Translations under genes and position numbers: made by a program | Shown: piece after piece, positions 18,888 to 28,218 of the stretch | Numbering within the stretch: position 1 is the stretch's first letter | Layout: the number at the start of each line of letters is the position of its first letter | Source of the DNA: Desulfobacula sp. | GTDB taxonomy: Bacteria > Desulfobacterota > Desulfobacteria > Desulfobacterales > Desulfobacteraceae | Direction: 5' to 3' | NCBI GenBank assembly: GCA_020048635.1 | Contig: JAIFMF010000051.1 | Location: forward strand, 1 to 57,428 | DNA: 57,428 nt | Notes under the pieces: generated by a model | What the model was told of the DNA's origin: nothing | What the model saw: only the letters and a program-made list of their open reading frames with translations | The model's database searches: none

Positions 18888-20114
18888 TTATTCCGCAACC
18901 ACGATGAACGGATTATAGGGTTTTTTATCTTTTAAAAGCTGCCGTGCAATAGTCCACCGGTGAATTTCGTTGGGGCCTTCCAGCACTCTCCAGATCCTGA
19001 CCATACGGGCCACATATTCAAGCCCCAATTCCTTTGAAAGGCCCACACCACCGTGCATCTGCATGGCCCTGTCAACGACTGCGGAGAGCATTTCCGTGGC
19101 TGCCACCTTGATGCTGGAACCTTCTATGCGAAGATCCGTCAGGCCCTGATCGGATTTCCAGGCCGCATAATAGAGTCTGAGCCTTACCGCTTCAAGTTCC
19201 ATGGTGGAATCGGCAATCCAGTTCTGGACGGTCTGGCGTTCGGAAAGGGGTTTACCAAAGGTGATCCGGGTGTTGGCCTGATCGATCATCATCTGGATAA
19301 TCCGTTCCGCAATACCTGTACATCTGGAAGCAAGCTCAATGCGCCGGACACCGAACCGGTTCTGGAGGGGGATAAAGGCTTTTCCTACATCGCCCAGGAC
19401 CTGGTTGTCACCGACTTCCACGTCATTTAAGATCAATTCCCAGGTCGGCATGGCACCGATGACGGGGATTTCTTTTCCTACCCGTACACCGGTCATGGAT
19501 TTATCAATCAAAAATGCCGTAAACCGGTCTTTGGTCTGAGCTTCTTTATTGGTCACCGCAATGAGGATAAAAAACACATTGTCTTTATCGCATTTGCTGA
19601 TAAAGGTTTTTGTCCCGTTGATGACCCATTTGTCGCCTTTTCTGACGGCAGAGGTTTTCAGACCGCTGACATCGGACCCGGCATCGGGTTCGGTGACGGC
19701 CATGGCGGAATCCAGCTCATTGTTGCAATAAGGGATAAAATATCTGTCCCTCTGATCGCCCACGCAGCAGGCATCCAGATAATACAGATTGGGCGCATCC
19801 GGCGGCAGCATAAACCCATGCGGGGAAAAGCCCACATAGCTTTTGCACATCTCTTCCATGACCAGGGTTTTGGCCATCATACCGAGCCCCTGACCACCGA
19901 ATTTTTCCTCGACTTCAATGCCCCAGAACCCGAGTTCCTTGGTAACGGCATAGAGCCTTGCCGTATCGTCTTTGGGAATCAGCGGTCCAGGGGTGGTCCA
20001 TAGACTCATGTCCCGTTCCAGGAGCGTTTTTTCCAAAGGCAGAAGCTCGCGTTTTACAAATTCTCTCATGGCTTCTTTGAGCATCATATATTCTTCTGAT
20101 ATTCCAAAATCCAT
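18888..20114 (-). CDS. bbsG: Acyl-CoA dehydrogenase, benzylsuccinyl-CoA dehydrogenase type
   Basis: A 408-residue acyl-CoA dehydrogenase (Thauera BbsG is about the same length). Motifs: AVTEPDAGSDVSGL near residue 135, WVINGTKTFIS, RTGIAERIIQMM-like helix region, MQMHGGVGLSKE, and VLEGPNEIHRWTIARQLL, where the Glu of VLEG is the usual catalytic base. It oxidises the (R)-arylsuccinyl-CoA to the unsaturated CoA ester, and electrons go to EtfAB encoded two genes on. It is flanked by bbsF (52 nt) and bbsH (46 nt). Confidence 0.9.
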   Translation of the reverse strand: MDFGISEEYMMLKEAMREFVKRELLPLEKTLLERDMSLWTTPGPLIPKDDTARLYAVTKELGFWGIEVEEKFGGQGLGMMAKTLVMEEMCKSYVGFSPHGFMLPPDAPNLYYLDACCVGDQRDRYFIPYCNNELDSAMAVTEPDAGSDVSGLKTSAVRKGDKWVINGTKTFISKCDKDNVFFILIAVTNKEAQTKDRFTAFLIDKSMTGVRVGKEIPVIGAMPTWELILNDVEVGDNQVLGDVGKAFIPLQNRFGVRRIELASRCTGIAERIIQMMIDQANTRITFGKPLSERQTVQNWIADSTMELEAVRLRLYYAAWKSDQGLTDLRIEGSSIKVAATEMLSAVVDRAMQMHGGVGLSKELGLEYVARMVRIWRVLEGPNEIHRWTIARQLLKDKKPYNPFIVVAE

Positions 20115-20166
20115 AATTTCCCTCTTCTTATCTTTTATAAGCAGGATTCATCATCCGCCATATGTG

Positions 20167-21393
20167 TTATATCAGCACATCCGCTGCTTTAAGCGCTTCC
20201 AGTTCCTTATCCGAATATCCCAGAAATCCGGTTAAGACTTCGTCGGTGTGTTCCCCCAGAAGCGGGGCGGCTTTTCTCATTTCAATAGGGGTTTCCGAAA
20301 ACATGATGGGCGCCCGGTTATAAAGGGTCGACCCGACGACCGGGTGGTTCAGATAGGCCCAATAATCGCGTTCAATGAGGTGCTCATCTTCCACGGCAGC
20401 CCTGGCATCATTGACAAGTCCGGCTTTAACCCCTTCCTTGACCAGTGCTTTCATCAGCTTGACTGCATATTTGTCCTTTGTCCAGTCTTCAATATGGGCG
20501 TTCAATTCTTCTTCATTTTCTTTTCTGGCTTCAAGGGTGGCAAATTTTGCATCTTTTGCCCAGGCAGGATTTCCCATAACCTTTTGAAGGGCTGTCCATT
20601 CTTCATTGGAGAATACGGCAATGGCCAGCCATTTTCTGTATCCAAGGGTCGTATACACCCCGTGGGGTGCTGCATTGGGATCACCGCAGCCCATGGCGCC
20701 CATGATTTCGCCGTTGGCTGCGTAAACCATACTGTCAATGGGTTTCATGGCGATGGCACATTCGAGCTGGGAGATTTCAACGGTCTGGCCCTGGCCTGTT
20801 TTTTCCCTCTGGAGAAGGGCAGCCATGATACCGAAAAGCGTATGCGTTGGTACCATGACGTGATCCGTATAATTGGTGCCGGTGCCGAAGGGGCTTTTTC
20901 CCGGCATGCAGGCCTGGGCCGTCAATCCGCACAGGGCATTCAGGTTTACCCCGAATCCCATATAGGATTTATGGGGCCCGTCCATTCCCTGGAGGCTCAT
21001 GGTCACATAGATGATCCGGGGATTGATCTTTTTGACATCCTCCCACCCGAGATTCCATTTTTCCATCTGGCCGACCCTGAAATTATTGATAATGATATCG
21101 CTTTTCTCGATGAGGCGGACAGCCACGTCCCGCGCCTTTGGCTGCCGCATGTTCAAGGCAATGCATTTTTTATTGGGGTTCCGGTTGGCAAAATACCCGC
21201 TTCGCTCAAGCCCATCGGCGATTCCATCCTTAAACGGTCCGCCTTTTCTTAAAATGTCCGGCCTTTTCAAACTTTCTATCTTGATGATCTCAGCCCCGCA
21301 CTGGCCCAGGACATTTGTCGTAATAGGGCCTGCACCAACCCATGAAAAATCACAGACCACAAGCCCTTCCAATGCTTTTTCAAAATTAGACAT
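20167..21393 (-). CDS. bbsF: Family III CoA-transferase, BbsF-like
   Basis: A 408-residue class III CoA-transferase (CaiB/BaiF family). I place the start at 21393 ([11 protein letters not shown]), because AGGAGG stands just upstream; a longer frame to 21423 has no ribosome site. It overlaps bbsE by 8 nt. With BbsE it should form succinyl-CoA:benzylsuccinate-type CoA-transferase, moving CoA from succinyl-CoA to the arylsuccinate. Visible: [26 protein letters not shown] and [15 protein letters not shown]. The region where many family members carry the catalytic Asp reads [12 protein letters not shown], with no clear Asp, whereas BbsE keeps one. This suggests unequal roles for the two subunits. 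Confidence 0.87.
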   Translation of the reverse strand: MSNFEKALEGLVVCDFSWVGAGPITTNVLGQCGAEIIKIESLKRPDILRKGGPFKDGIADGLERSGYFANRNPNKKCIALNMRQPKARDVAVRLIEKSDIIINNFRVGQMEKWNLGWEDVKKINPRIIYVTMSLQGMDGPHKSYMGFGVNLNALCGLTAQACMPGKSPFGTGTNYTDHVMVPTHTLFGIMAALLQREKTGQGQTVEISQLECAIAMKPIDSMVYAANGEIMGAMGCGDPNAAPHGVYTTLGYRKWLAIAVFSNEEWTALQKVMGNPAWAKDAKFATLEARKENEEELNAHIEDWTKDKYAVKLMKALVKEGVKAGLVNDARAAVEDEHLIERDYWAYLNHPVVGSTLYNRAPIMFSETPIEMRKAAPLLGEHTDEVLTGFLGYSDKELEALKAADVLI

Positions 21394-22627
21394 GGACAAT
21401 TCCCTCCTTTGAAAAAACAGCAATCTCTTCTTTTTTATAATTCAGGCTTTCCAGGATCTGTGCTGTATGCTCACCGAATTTTGGTGCCGGGAAACCAAAC
21501 CGCCAGTCCAGCTCTCCAAACTCATAGGGTGCGCCCGGGAATGTGATTTCTCCGCCAAGATTTTCGTGTTCAATGGTCTGCCAGAAATTTCTGTGTTTCA
21601 ATTGTGGATTTTCAAGAAGGTCCTTGCCGTTGCTGACAGGAGATAGAGCAATGCGGTTGGCCTGGCCCTTTTCATACAGGGACAGTTTGTCGTGTTTCAT
21701 GGTGTAATTATGAAAAATCCTGCAGAAGGTTGAATAGCCTTCATCCGATCTTCTATAAGAAGGTTCTATCCATCTCGGGTCTTCAAAAACCTGCCATTCT
21801 TCAACATTTTCATCTTTCATCCATTTCATGAACGGCTCCCACATGATCTTGTTTTTCCCCATGATGGCCACAATGGCAATATAGCCGTCTTTGCAGGGAT
21901 GAACCGTTGCAGAGCCTGCTTCCTTTCCCCTGCCCCGGCGGATGCTGCCTTCGAGATCCCAGTACTGGGCGGCATTTTCCAGGGCCATGCCCACGGATTC
22001 CATGGCTGAGACATCCACAAACTGGCCTTTGCCGGTTCTCTTGGCGTGTAATAAGGCAATGGAGCTGCCCACGGCAGCATAGGATTCAGCCATTCTATAG
22101 GCCTGATCATCGCAAGCCCGGACCGGTTTTTCATTATCAATCCCGGCCAGGTATAAAAATCCGCCCATGGCTGAGCAGGTCAGATCCGAGCCCGGATAGT
22201 CCTTGTAGGGACCGACACTGCCGTAGGGGGTAATGGAAGTTTGAACCAGTTTTGGATTGACTTCTTTTAAATTTTCATAGGAAAGCCCGAGATTGGTAAG
22301 ATAGCCGGGAACGCAACTTTCCATGAAGATATCGATGTTTGAGATGAGCCTTAAAAAAATGTTCCGGCCCTCTTCTTTATGAAGATCCACAACCAGGCTT
22401 TTTTTATTACCATTATAATACAGGAACTGAAGGCTGGCTTCGATATTGTTTTTTTCGCCTTTGTAAAAAGGACCTTTTCTTCGCAAGGGGTCACCGGTAA
22501 TCGGTTCAAGGTGAATCACCTCCGCACCCAGACCGGCATACAATTTTGAAGCATAGGGTCCCAGTTCTCCTGTGAAATCAAGCACCTTCACATCAGACAG
22601 GGATCTATTCTTATGTTCACCTTCCAT
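21386..22627 (-). CDS. bbsE: Family III CoA-transferase, BbsE-like
   Basis: A 413-residue CaiB/BaiF-family protein, the partner of BbsF. Motifs: [28 protein letters not shown] split in its first 45 residues ([10 protein letters not shown]), [13 protein letters not shown], and [19 protein letters not shown] near residue 140, whose Asp lies where family III enzymes place the catalytic carboxylate. The AATGG start follows GGAGGAAAAG. It lies 95 nt after bbsD and overlaps bbsF. It uses succinyl-CoA as donor and yields succinate, which FrdCAB can return to fumarate. Confidence 0.88.
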   Translation of the reverse strand: MEGEHKNRSLSDVKVLDFTGELGPYASKLYAGLGAEVIHLEPITGDPLRRKGPFYKGEKNNIEASLQFLYYNGNKKSLVVDLHKEEGRNIFLRLISNIDIFMESCVPGYLTNLGLSYENLKEVNPKLVQTSITPYGSVGPYKDYPGSDLTCSAMGGFLYLAGIDNEKPVRACDDQAYRMAESYAAVGSSIALLHAKRTGKGQFVDVSAMESVGMALENAAQYWDLEGSIRRGRGKEAGSATVHPCKDGYIAIVAIMGKNKIMWEPFMKWMKDENVEEWQVFEDPRWIEPSYRRSDEGYSTFCRIFHNYTMKHDKLSLYEKGQANRIALSPVSNGKDLLENPQLKHRNFWQTIEHENLGGEITFPGAPYEFGELDWRFGFPAPKFGEHTAQILESLNYKKEEIAVFSKEGIVHV

Positions 22628-22722
22628 TGCTTTTCCTCCTAATCCTTAAATTGTTCTAACATTTTTATATAACCGAATACGGGAACCATCGCTCTCATTT
22701 TTTAATTTTCAGTGCTTTTACA

Positions 22723-23469
22723 TCAACCGGAGAATAAACTTCTTCCGCCGCAGACATAAAGTACCTGTCCTGTCACATAGGTGGTATCATCATCAGCTAG
22801 ATACAGCACGGTATTAGCGATATCGTTTCCTTCTCCTATGTTGCCGGACGGTTGTTTGGCCTCAAGAAAGCTTCTTGTTTTTTCCGGCAGCTCATACCAT
22901 AGCGGTGTAAGGATAAGTCCCGGTGCGATGCAATTGGAAGTGACACCTTTTGCGCCCAGCTCCAGGGCCAGGGTCCGGGTCAATCCAATGAGGCCTGCCT
23001 TTGCCGAAGAATAAGGTGCCTGTCCCATTCCGCCCAGCCACGCCCGGGATGCAATATTAATGATACGGCCCCGACCCTGCTCCACCATATGGCCATGAAC
23101 GGCCTGGCTGCAGAGAAATGGTCCCTTTAAATTGACGTTCAGGGTGATGTCCCAGTCCTGTTCGGTCAGTTTTCTTAAAGCGCCCGCCCTCTCCATCCCG
23201 GCATTATTGACCAGGATGTCGATGGAACCGAATGTTTTAACAGTCTCTGCCACCATGGATTCGACCGCCGTTTTATTTGAAATATCGGCCACAATTCCGA
23301 TGACGTCATATCCCATATCCCGCATTTCTTTTGCGGTCTGATCCACTTTGTCTGCTGCAATATCGTTAATGACAATTTTTGCACCATTTTTGGCCAGCAT
23401 GAAAGCCGTATCTCTGCCCATTCCGCTGGCAGACCCGGTAATAATGGCCACTCTGTTCTGAACTCCCAT
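22723..23469 (-). CDS. bbsD: SDR dehydrogenase, catalytic BbsD-like subunit
   Basis: A 248-residue classical short-chain dehydrogenase with an intact cofactor loop TGSASGMGRD (TGxxxGxG), NNAG near residue 87, a Ser in NIASRAW and the catalytic YSSAK. In the benzylsuccinate pathway BbsCD oxidises the hydroxy intermediate to the beta-keto thioester (benzoylsuccinyl-CoA). This copy has all NAD-binding and catalytic features, so it is the active subunit. It lies 38 nt after bbsC. Confidence 0.88.
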   Translation of the reverse strand: MGVQNRVAIITGSASGMGRDTAFMLAKNGAKIVINDIAADKVDQTAKEMRDMGYDVIGIVADISNKTAVESMVAETVKTFGSIDILVNNAGMERAGALRKLTEQDWDITLNVNLKGPFLCSQAVHGHMVEQGRGRIINIASRAWLGGMGQAPYSSAKAGLIGLTRTLALELGAKGVTSNCIAPGLILTPLWYELPEKTRSFLEAKQPSGNIGEGNDIANTVLYLADDDTTYVTGQVLYVCGGRSLFSG

Positions 23470-23507
23470 ATTTACCTCCCCATATCCTGATGAATCATAA
23501 CAGGATC

Positions 23508-24257
23508 CTAAATCGACATTGAAAAATACAGACTTTTCCCGCCACAGACAAAGAAGGTCTGACCTGTTATAAATTTCGATGTTTCAGAAGCAAAAAAGGT
23601 CACGGCGCCTGCAACATCATCCGGTGTGCCTAATTTTTTGACCGGTATTTTTGCCGCCAGTGTTTCTGCCTGCTCCTGCGACATACTGGATGTCTTTAAA
23701 TTTCCTTTAACCACCCAGTTTACGGTGATATTGTCTTTGGCTGTTTCAAGGGCGAGGGATCTTGTAAACCCAAGCATGGATGATTTTGCCGCACTGTATA
23801 CGGATGTGTGGGGAAGCCCCAGGTATTCAAGGCTGCCGATATTGATGATCCGGCCATAACCTTGTTTTCGCATGATCGGAATCACTTCCCGGCATAAAAA
23901 GAAAGCCGGATCAATATTGTTTTTGGCTCCCTGGTACCAGGCCTGGGCTTTTGTGCTGACGATATCATTTTCCATCATCAGATCGGAATTATTGATCAGG
24001 ATATCAATTCTCCCGTATTTTTCCATAATGGTGGCAATGGCCTGTTTTGCGCCGGTACAGTCTGCCGGATCGGATGTGATGCCGAGGGCCTCTATCTTGT
24101 TTTCCTTGAGTTTGGATACCATGTGGGAGGTGTTTTTCCCGTTGATATCCAGGACGGCCAGCTTCGCACCTTTGGATGCCATCATGATAGCAATGGCATA
24201 CCCGACTTCATCCCCCACTGATTCAATCAATACAACCCTGTCGTTAAAGGTTCCCAT
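23508..24257 (-). CDS. bbsC: SDR-fold BbsC-like subunit with degenerate cofactor site
   Basis: A 249-residue SDR-fold protein. I choose the second ATG (24257), since AAGGAG lies 9 nt before it and the N terminus then aligns with BbsD; the first ATG at 24275 would add six residues containing that ribosome site. The cofactor loop is lost: LIESVGDEVGYAIA replaces TGxxxGxG, and NNSD replaces NNAG. YSAAK is kept. From literature memory, Thauera BbsCD pairs an active BbsD with a BbsC subunit that cannot bind NAD. The same degeneration is visible here. Confidence 0.87.
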   Translation of the reverse strand: MGTFNDRVVLIESVGDEVGYAIAIMMASKGAKLAVLDINGKNTSHMVSKLKENKIEALGITSDPADCTGAKQAIATIMEKYGRIDILINNSDLMMENDIVSTKAQAWYQGAKNNIDPAFFLCREVIPIMRKQGYGRIINIGSLEYLGLPHTSVYSAAKSSMLGFTRSLALETAKDNITVNWVVKGNLKTSSMSQEQAETLAAKIPVKKLGTPDDVAGAVTFFASETSKFITGQTFFVCGGKSLYFSMSI

Positions 24258-24317
24258 TTTCAAAATCTCCTTCATCTATTAAAAAAATCCATCTTAAAGA
24301 TTCTTAAGAGCTGCATT

Positions 24318-25487
24318 TTACCAATCCTTGGAAATCATGTGCATGGTGCAGGCCGCATGTTCTGTGCCGGACAAGCCGCCGCCGGTCACATGGCTCATGG
24401 CAATCCTTGGAATGGGCTCCACCTGGTATCCGTTGCATTCTCCGCGAAGCTGTTTGACATTGGCGGCAATCTGGGCTGCGCCGGAAGCGCCGATGGGATG
24501 GCCATAGGACAGCATCCCGCCCCTGGGGCTGACCACGCATTGTCCGCCATAGGTGGCCTGGCCGTCTCGGAGAAATTTCAAGCCTTCCCCTTTTTCACAT
24601 AACTGCATGCATTCATAATATAAAAGCTCGGCAATGGTAAAAGCGTCGTGCAGCTCCAGGATATCCACTTCCTTGGGCCCGATTCCGGATTCTTCATAGA
24701 GCATGGCGGATGTCATCTCTGTAATGTCATCCCCTGTGATATCCCTTGGGCGGTTATGGTAGGGGCCGGAGGTTACAACCGATCCTCTGATTTTAACCGG
24801 TTTTTGAATCCCGAGCTTTTTGATCATATCACCGGAGCAAACCACCACGGCACCGGCGCCGTCTACAACACCGCAGCATTGGTGAAGGGTGAGAGGATAG
24901 GCCACCATTCTGGAGTTTACGATTTCTTCGATACTGTATTCCCCTTTAAAAGAGGCATGGGGATTATGGGTGGCGTGTCGTCTGTTTTTCTGGGTTATCA
25001 ATGCCAGATCTTCAATGGTTGCACCGGTCTCGTACATATACCGAGTGGCGCGCATGGCATATTTCCCGGTCATGACCCCACCGTGAACCGCTTCAATATC
25101 ACTCATGGCCGGCATGAAAGCCGTACCGCTTTTGCGGCGAAGGGTATGGTTTTCCGCACCAACGCCCATGGACAATTCCGTGAGACCGCAGGCCACATCC
25201 TTGATGGCCAGATGAACGGCCATGGCACCGGCGGAACAGGCGCTTTCCACATTGATGATAGGGGCGGTGCCGCAGATACCAATATCTTTAAATATGGTCT
25301 GGCCGGTCACAATCCCGTTATGGGCGTTTCCCACATAGGCGCTTCCGATCATGCCCGGTTTTTCGATGTTGGAGGCTTTGATGGCCTGGAAAGCAGCCAA
25401 ACGGCCCAGTTCGTCATAATCCATTTTGTGCTTGCCGAAGATTGTCTCACCGACTCCTGCGATATATACATCTCTTTGTAATTTCAT
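24318..25487 (-). CDS. bbsB: Thiolase, BbsB-like (benzoylsuccinyl-CoA cleavage)
   Basis: A 389-residue SCP-x/lipid-transfer-type thiolase. Catalytic residues visible are Cys in [15 protein letters not shown] (near residue 87), His in [11 protein letters not shown] and His in [12 protein letters not shown]. It performs the last CoA-dependent cleavage to an aroyl-CoA and succinyl-CoA. In the known pathway it works with the zinc/OB-fold protein BbsA, here encoded 9 nt upstream, like other thiolase-DUF35 pairs. Length and motifs are complete. Confidence 0.9.
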   Translation of the reverse strand: MKLQRDVYIAGVGETIFGKHKMDYDELGRLAAFQAIKASNIEKPGMIGSAYVGNAHNGIVTGQTIFKDIGICGTAPIINVESACSAGAMAVHLAIKDVACGLTELSMGVGAENHTLRRKSGTAFMPAMSDIEAVHGGVMTGKYAMRATRYMYETGATIEDLALITQKNRRHATHNPHASFKGEYSIEEIVNSRMVAYPLTLHQCCGVVDGAGAVVVCSGDMIKKLGIQKPVKIRGSVVTSGPYHNRPRDITGDDITEMTSAMLYEESGIGPKEVDILELHDAFTIAELLYYECMQLCEKGEGLKFLRDGQATYGGQCVVSPRGGMLSYGHPIGASGAAQIAANVKQLRGECNGYQVEPIPRIAMSHVTGGGLSGTEHAACTMHMISKDW

Positions 25488-25496
25488 AACAGCCTC

Positions 25497-25925
25497 CTAA
25501 ACTTTCTGGAACATATAACTGGTGATGGGAAGTCCATCTGCATTCATCCGGATATGGCCTGTTGTCAATTCAACTTCTTCGTCACATTTAAATGTATTGA
25601 CTTCACCCTTGAGCATGGCGAAAATCCTGATATTTTCCGGCAGATCAATATACCCGCAGATATAAGGAGTTTTCAAACCCGGCTGACCGATATACAGATC
25701 GGAAAAACTATACAGGATTCCTTTTCTTGACAAGGGCACCATTTCAAATTCTTCCCCCCAGCATGTGGGACACGGGTCCAGCTTTGGGAAATCAAGCTGA
25801 CCGCATTTTTTGCATTTATATCCTTTAAGATAAGGCAGCCCGTTTTCCGGGACCTCAAGTAAGTCCGGGTGATAGAATGTCATATCCGGCTCTTTTTCTT
25901 TTTCACTTTTCTTTTTCTCAGCCAT
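25497..25925 (-). CDS. bbsA: Zinc-ribbon OB-fold (DUF35) protein, BbsA-like
   Basis: A 142-residue DUF35 protein. A zinc ribbon CKKCG ... CPTC (residues about 36-56) is followed by an OB-fold that probably binds acyl-CoA (GILYSFSDLYIGQPG, FAMLKGEV). The first 16 residues are Lys/Glu-rich. It forms a complex with the thiolase BbsB in the benzylsuccinate pathway. It is the first gene of the bbs cluster; its ATG follows AAAGGAGA, and a vegetative-type promoter lies about 130 nt upstream. Confidence 0.88.
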   Translation of the reverse strand: MAEKKKSEKEKEPDMTFYHPDLLEVPENGLPYLKGYKCKKCGQLDFPKLDPCPTCWGEEFEMVPLSRKGILYSFSDLYIGQPGLKTPYICGYIDLPENIRIFAMLKGEVNTFKCDEEVELTTGHIRMNADGLPITSYMFQKV

Positions 25926-26352
25926 GGAATCTCCTTTTACCTTCTTTGAACAGGAATCAAATTCTTTATTCTATCTATCCTGCTGATTTTTTTTAATAAT
26001 TTATACATATCCAATAATCACTTATCTGAAAGATACTTTGATTAAATCATTATTGAGGAATATTCAACCATATGGTTTTTTCAGTGTCAAGGGTTTTTAA
26101 TAATTTTTTTAAGTAACTTTTATTAACAAAAAGCATGATTTTAAATTTAAATATTTGTTTTTATTAATTTAAAATACATTTCAAAAATTTTTTACCTACC
26201 TGAAAAATTTTAAATCGCTTAAAAATGCAGCTTTATTGGCTGATAGAATATTCATCAGAAATTAAAATTTCTGCTGATGATTTAATTTTATAGGATTGTG
26301 CTTAAGACATCATTCTAGCATGAAGGGCATGAAGATCAAAAATCAAAAATGA
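25926..26352. other. AT-rich control region upstream of bbsA
   Basis: These 427 nt hold no credible gene. They contain the predicted bbs promoter (26062-26090), a 12-bp perfect palindrome AACCATATGGTT at 26066-26077 overlapping its spacer and -10 element, and an imperfect hairpin at 26252-26280 (arms TCATCAG/CTGATGA plus AAATT/AATTT, with a 3-nt bulge) about 70 nt after the regulator stop. The hairpin may end or process the regulator transcript. The palindrome is an operator candidate. Confidence 0.5.
26062..26090 (-). promoter_or_regulatory. Predicted bbs operon promoter
   Basis: On the minus strand TTGACA (26085-26090), a 17-nt spacer and TTGAAT (26062-26067) precede bbsA, with a start near 26055. 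The -35, spacer length and -10 are identical to those of the synthase promoter at 27923-27951. A 12-bp palindrome covers the spacer/-10 edge, suitable for repressor occlusion. Confidence 0.6.
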
Positions 26353-27603
26353 TCAGATATTTTCAAACACGTTTTCCACTTCACGGGTGACGGCCCTGCA
26401 GAGCAAAGAAGTGATGGTGGCAAGCTCGGACATCATTTTTAACGGGGTTACCCGCTCCAGGACAAACCAGCGGATGGCAAGATGAGAAAAGCTGCCGAGG
26501 AAAAGATTTCTAAAGACCCGGTTGTTCAGATCCTGGCGAAATACTTTCATTTCTTTTCCCTCATTTAATATTTCATACAGCATTTCATTGGTATTCAAAA
26601 ATGCAATAAAGGCTTCTGTATTATAAAACTGTTTATTTAATTTGATATCACACAAAAAAATAGACAGGAACTCACTGTCTGTTGAAAAAATCCTGAAATA
26701 CTCACCAATAAAGCATCTCAGTTTTTCCAGGGGATCTTTGGGGTCAAATACCCGTTTCAGCCTGGCCTGGTATTGCAAAAACTTACCCTTGGGTATGGAA
26801 TACAAGAGATCTTGTTTGTTCTTAAAATATTCATATATGGTGCCCTCGGCCACGCCTGCTTTTTCGGCGATTTCAAGCATGGTTGTCTTTCGGTGCCCTT
26901 TCTGGGCAAAAATGGATACGGCTGCATCCAGAACCCTTGATGCCTTGTCGATTTTAGCAACCTCAGCCCCTCCCGGGGCGCTGGGATTCATATTGTTGGA
27001 AGCCTCATCGGATTCAATTCCGATCATGGCCATGATCAGTGCCATGATGGATTCAAAATCCGACATGGTTTCATCAATTTCCCTGTATGCAAGGCAGCTT
27101 AAGGATTCTTCATCCAAAAACCCGAAAATCATATCTCTTACAATGCCAATCTCAAAATCATCCCTGAAATATTTTTCATTCACCCCTTTTTTTAATATGG
27201 CCAGCATGACACCGGCATACCTCTGGAGCGCTTTATACCCGGAATGGCTGTAAAAATCCTTATTTGAACGGCATTCAAACAAAAGATTCTTCATCATTCT
27301 TGCATCCCCGGAGCTGAAGTCATTCTGGTATAGATGGAACCAGACCATTTTCCCGAGATGGGATACAGGTCCCATGAGCCCTTTAAAATGGAATAACAAT
27401 TCGTTATGAGATTTCTCGATCAGCTCTTCAATGGAAGAAAAAAGCAGATCCTCCTTGTTTTCAAAATAATGATAGATGATCGAATCCACCACATCCGCTT
27501 TTTTGGCTATCTCAGAAACAGTTGAATTCGCAAGACCTTTTTCAGCAAATACTTCCTGAGCTGCTCTGAGTATGGCTTCTTTTTTCCCGTTCTTGTTACC
27601 CAT
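26353..27603 (-). CDS. Tandem double-TetR transcriptional regulator
   Basis: A 416-residue chain made of two complete TetR-type units. HTH 1 (residues about 7-55) reads AAQEVFAEKGLANSTVSEIA and ends YHYFENKEDLL. HTH 2 (about 218-268) reads FAQKGHRKTTMLEIAEKAG and ends YEYFKNKQDLL. Each is followed by an all-helical ligand/dimer domain, joined by a linker around residues 198-217 (SDEASNNMNPSAPGG). Normal TetR proteins are near 200 residues. A fused dimer could read asymmetric operators or sense two ligands. It lies between the bbs and synthase control regions, so control of both is likely but inferred. Two palindromes at its own promoter suggest autoregulation. Confidence 0.9.
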   Translation of the reverse strand: MGNKNGKKEAILRAAQEVFAEKGLANSTVSEIAKKADVVDSIIYHYFENKEDLLFSSIEELIEKSHNELLFHFKGLMGPVSHLGKMVWFHLYQNDFSSGDARMMKNLLFECRSNKDFYSHSGYKALQRYAGVMLAILKKGVNEKYFRDDFEIGIVRDMIFGFLDEESLSCLAYREIDETMSDFESIMALIMAMIGIESDEASNNMNPSAPGGAEVAKIDKASRVLDAAVSIFAQKGHRKTTMLEIAEKAGVAEGTIYEYFKNKQDLLYSIPKGKFLQYQARLKRVFDPKDPLEKLRCFIGEYFRIFSTDSEFLSIFLCDIKLNKQFYNTEAFIAFLNTNEMLYEILNEGKEMKVFRQDLNNRVFRNLFLGSFSHLAIRWFVLERVTPLKMMSELATITSLLCRAVTREVENVFENI

Positions 27604-27641
27604 TCAGATTTATTTTCTGCATTTGATTGATTTCCACGCTT

Positions 27642-27659
27642 TATATAACCCCTTATATA
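27642..27659. promoter_or_regulatory. Palindrome over the regulator -10/start (operator candidate)
   Basis: TATATAA-CCCC-TTATATA is a perfect 7+7-bp inverted repeat with a 4-nt spacer. It covers the predicted -10 box and start point of the tandem TetR gene, about 40-57 nt before its ATG. This is a classic position for autorepression. Confidence 0.5.
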
Positions 27660-27682
27660 TAGTTTTAACTCTATTATTTCAA
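27654..27682 (-). promoter_or_regulatory. Predicted promoter of the tandem TetR gene
   Basis: TTGAAA (27677-27682), 17-nt spacer and TATATA (27654-27659) on the minus strand. The predicted start is near 27647 and the leader is about 44 nt. It is flanked by two palindromes. Confidence 0.55.
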
Positions 27683-27687
27683 CAGAT

Positions 27688-27705
27688 AACAGTGATTATA
27701 CTGTT
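27688..27705. promoter_or_regulatory. Second palindrome upstream of the regulator promoter
   Basis: AACAGT-gattat-ACTGTT: 6+6-bp arms with a 6-nt centre, just upstream of the -35 box of the TetR gene. It differs in sequence from the palindrome at 27642-27659. The two could be read by the two different HTH units of the fused regulator; this is speculation. Confidence 0.42.
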
Positions 27706-27922
27706 TTTTGAATTTTATTCAACAATTTATTTTTTGAGTTTAATTCTATAGCGGCGTTTTGAACCGGAAAAAGCGGGTGCTCTATTCATCAGGACACTGG
27801 TAAATTTTAAACAAAAAACCAGATAGCAAATAATATTATATAATTACAAATAGTTATAAAATTAAAATTAATTTCATCGGATAGATATTAAAATAATTTT
27901 AAAAAAGAATAAAAAATAATAC

Positions 27923-27951
27923 TTGACAAAGCAAAGTCATATTGATTGAAT
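27923..27951 (+). promoter_or_regulatory. Predicted promoter of the X-succinate synthase operon
   Basis: TTGACA (27923-27928), 17-nt spacer, TTGAAT (27946-27951). The predicted start is near 27958, giving a leader of about 260 nt. A 7-bp inverted repeat (27959-27965 and 27980-27986) begins at the start point, a suitable operator position. The layout matches the bbs promoter, suggesting co-regulation. Confidence 0.6.
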
Positions 27952-28218
27952 ACGCCTCAGTTATTGTTAAAGATGATTAAATAACTAATAGAACTATTTT
28001 TGATATCCTGATGTTGGTATGATGTTAATGCGTTAATTTTTGAAATTGTATTTACATTTTAGCAAGTAGTTTTTGATTATTTTCTATATTTAAGTAATTT
28101 GACATGTTTCAAAAAAGATAAAAGGAATCTTAAAGAAGCATGACTGATACTGCAATCCGCCGAAGCGAGTTTTGCAATATGTTGTTTAAAACGAACAATC
28201 TAAAGCAAGGAGGATCAA

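Larger units (their letters stand above)
27604..28218. other. 615-nt divergent control region between regulator and synthase operon
   Basis: No gene is supported in this very AT-rich stretch. It holds the regulator promoter and palindromes (27642-27705), the synthase promoter (27923-27951) and a leader of about 260 nt before the first synthase gene. The leader contains a 7-bp inverted repeat AGTTATT/AATAACT (27959-27986) at the predicted start site. I see no known riboswitch and no small ORF with a good ribosome site. Confidence 0.5.
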
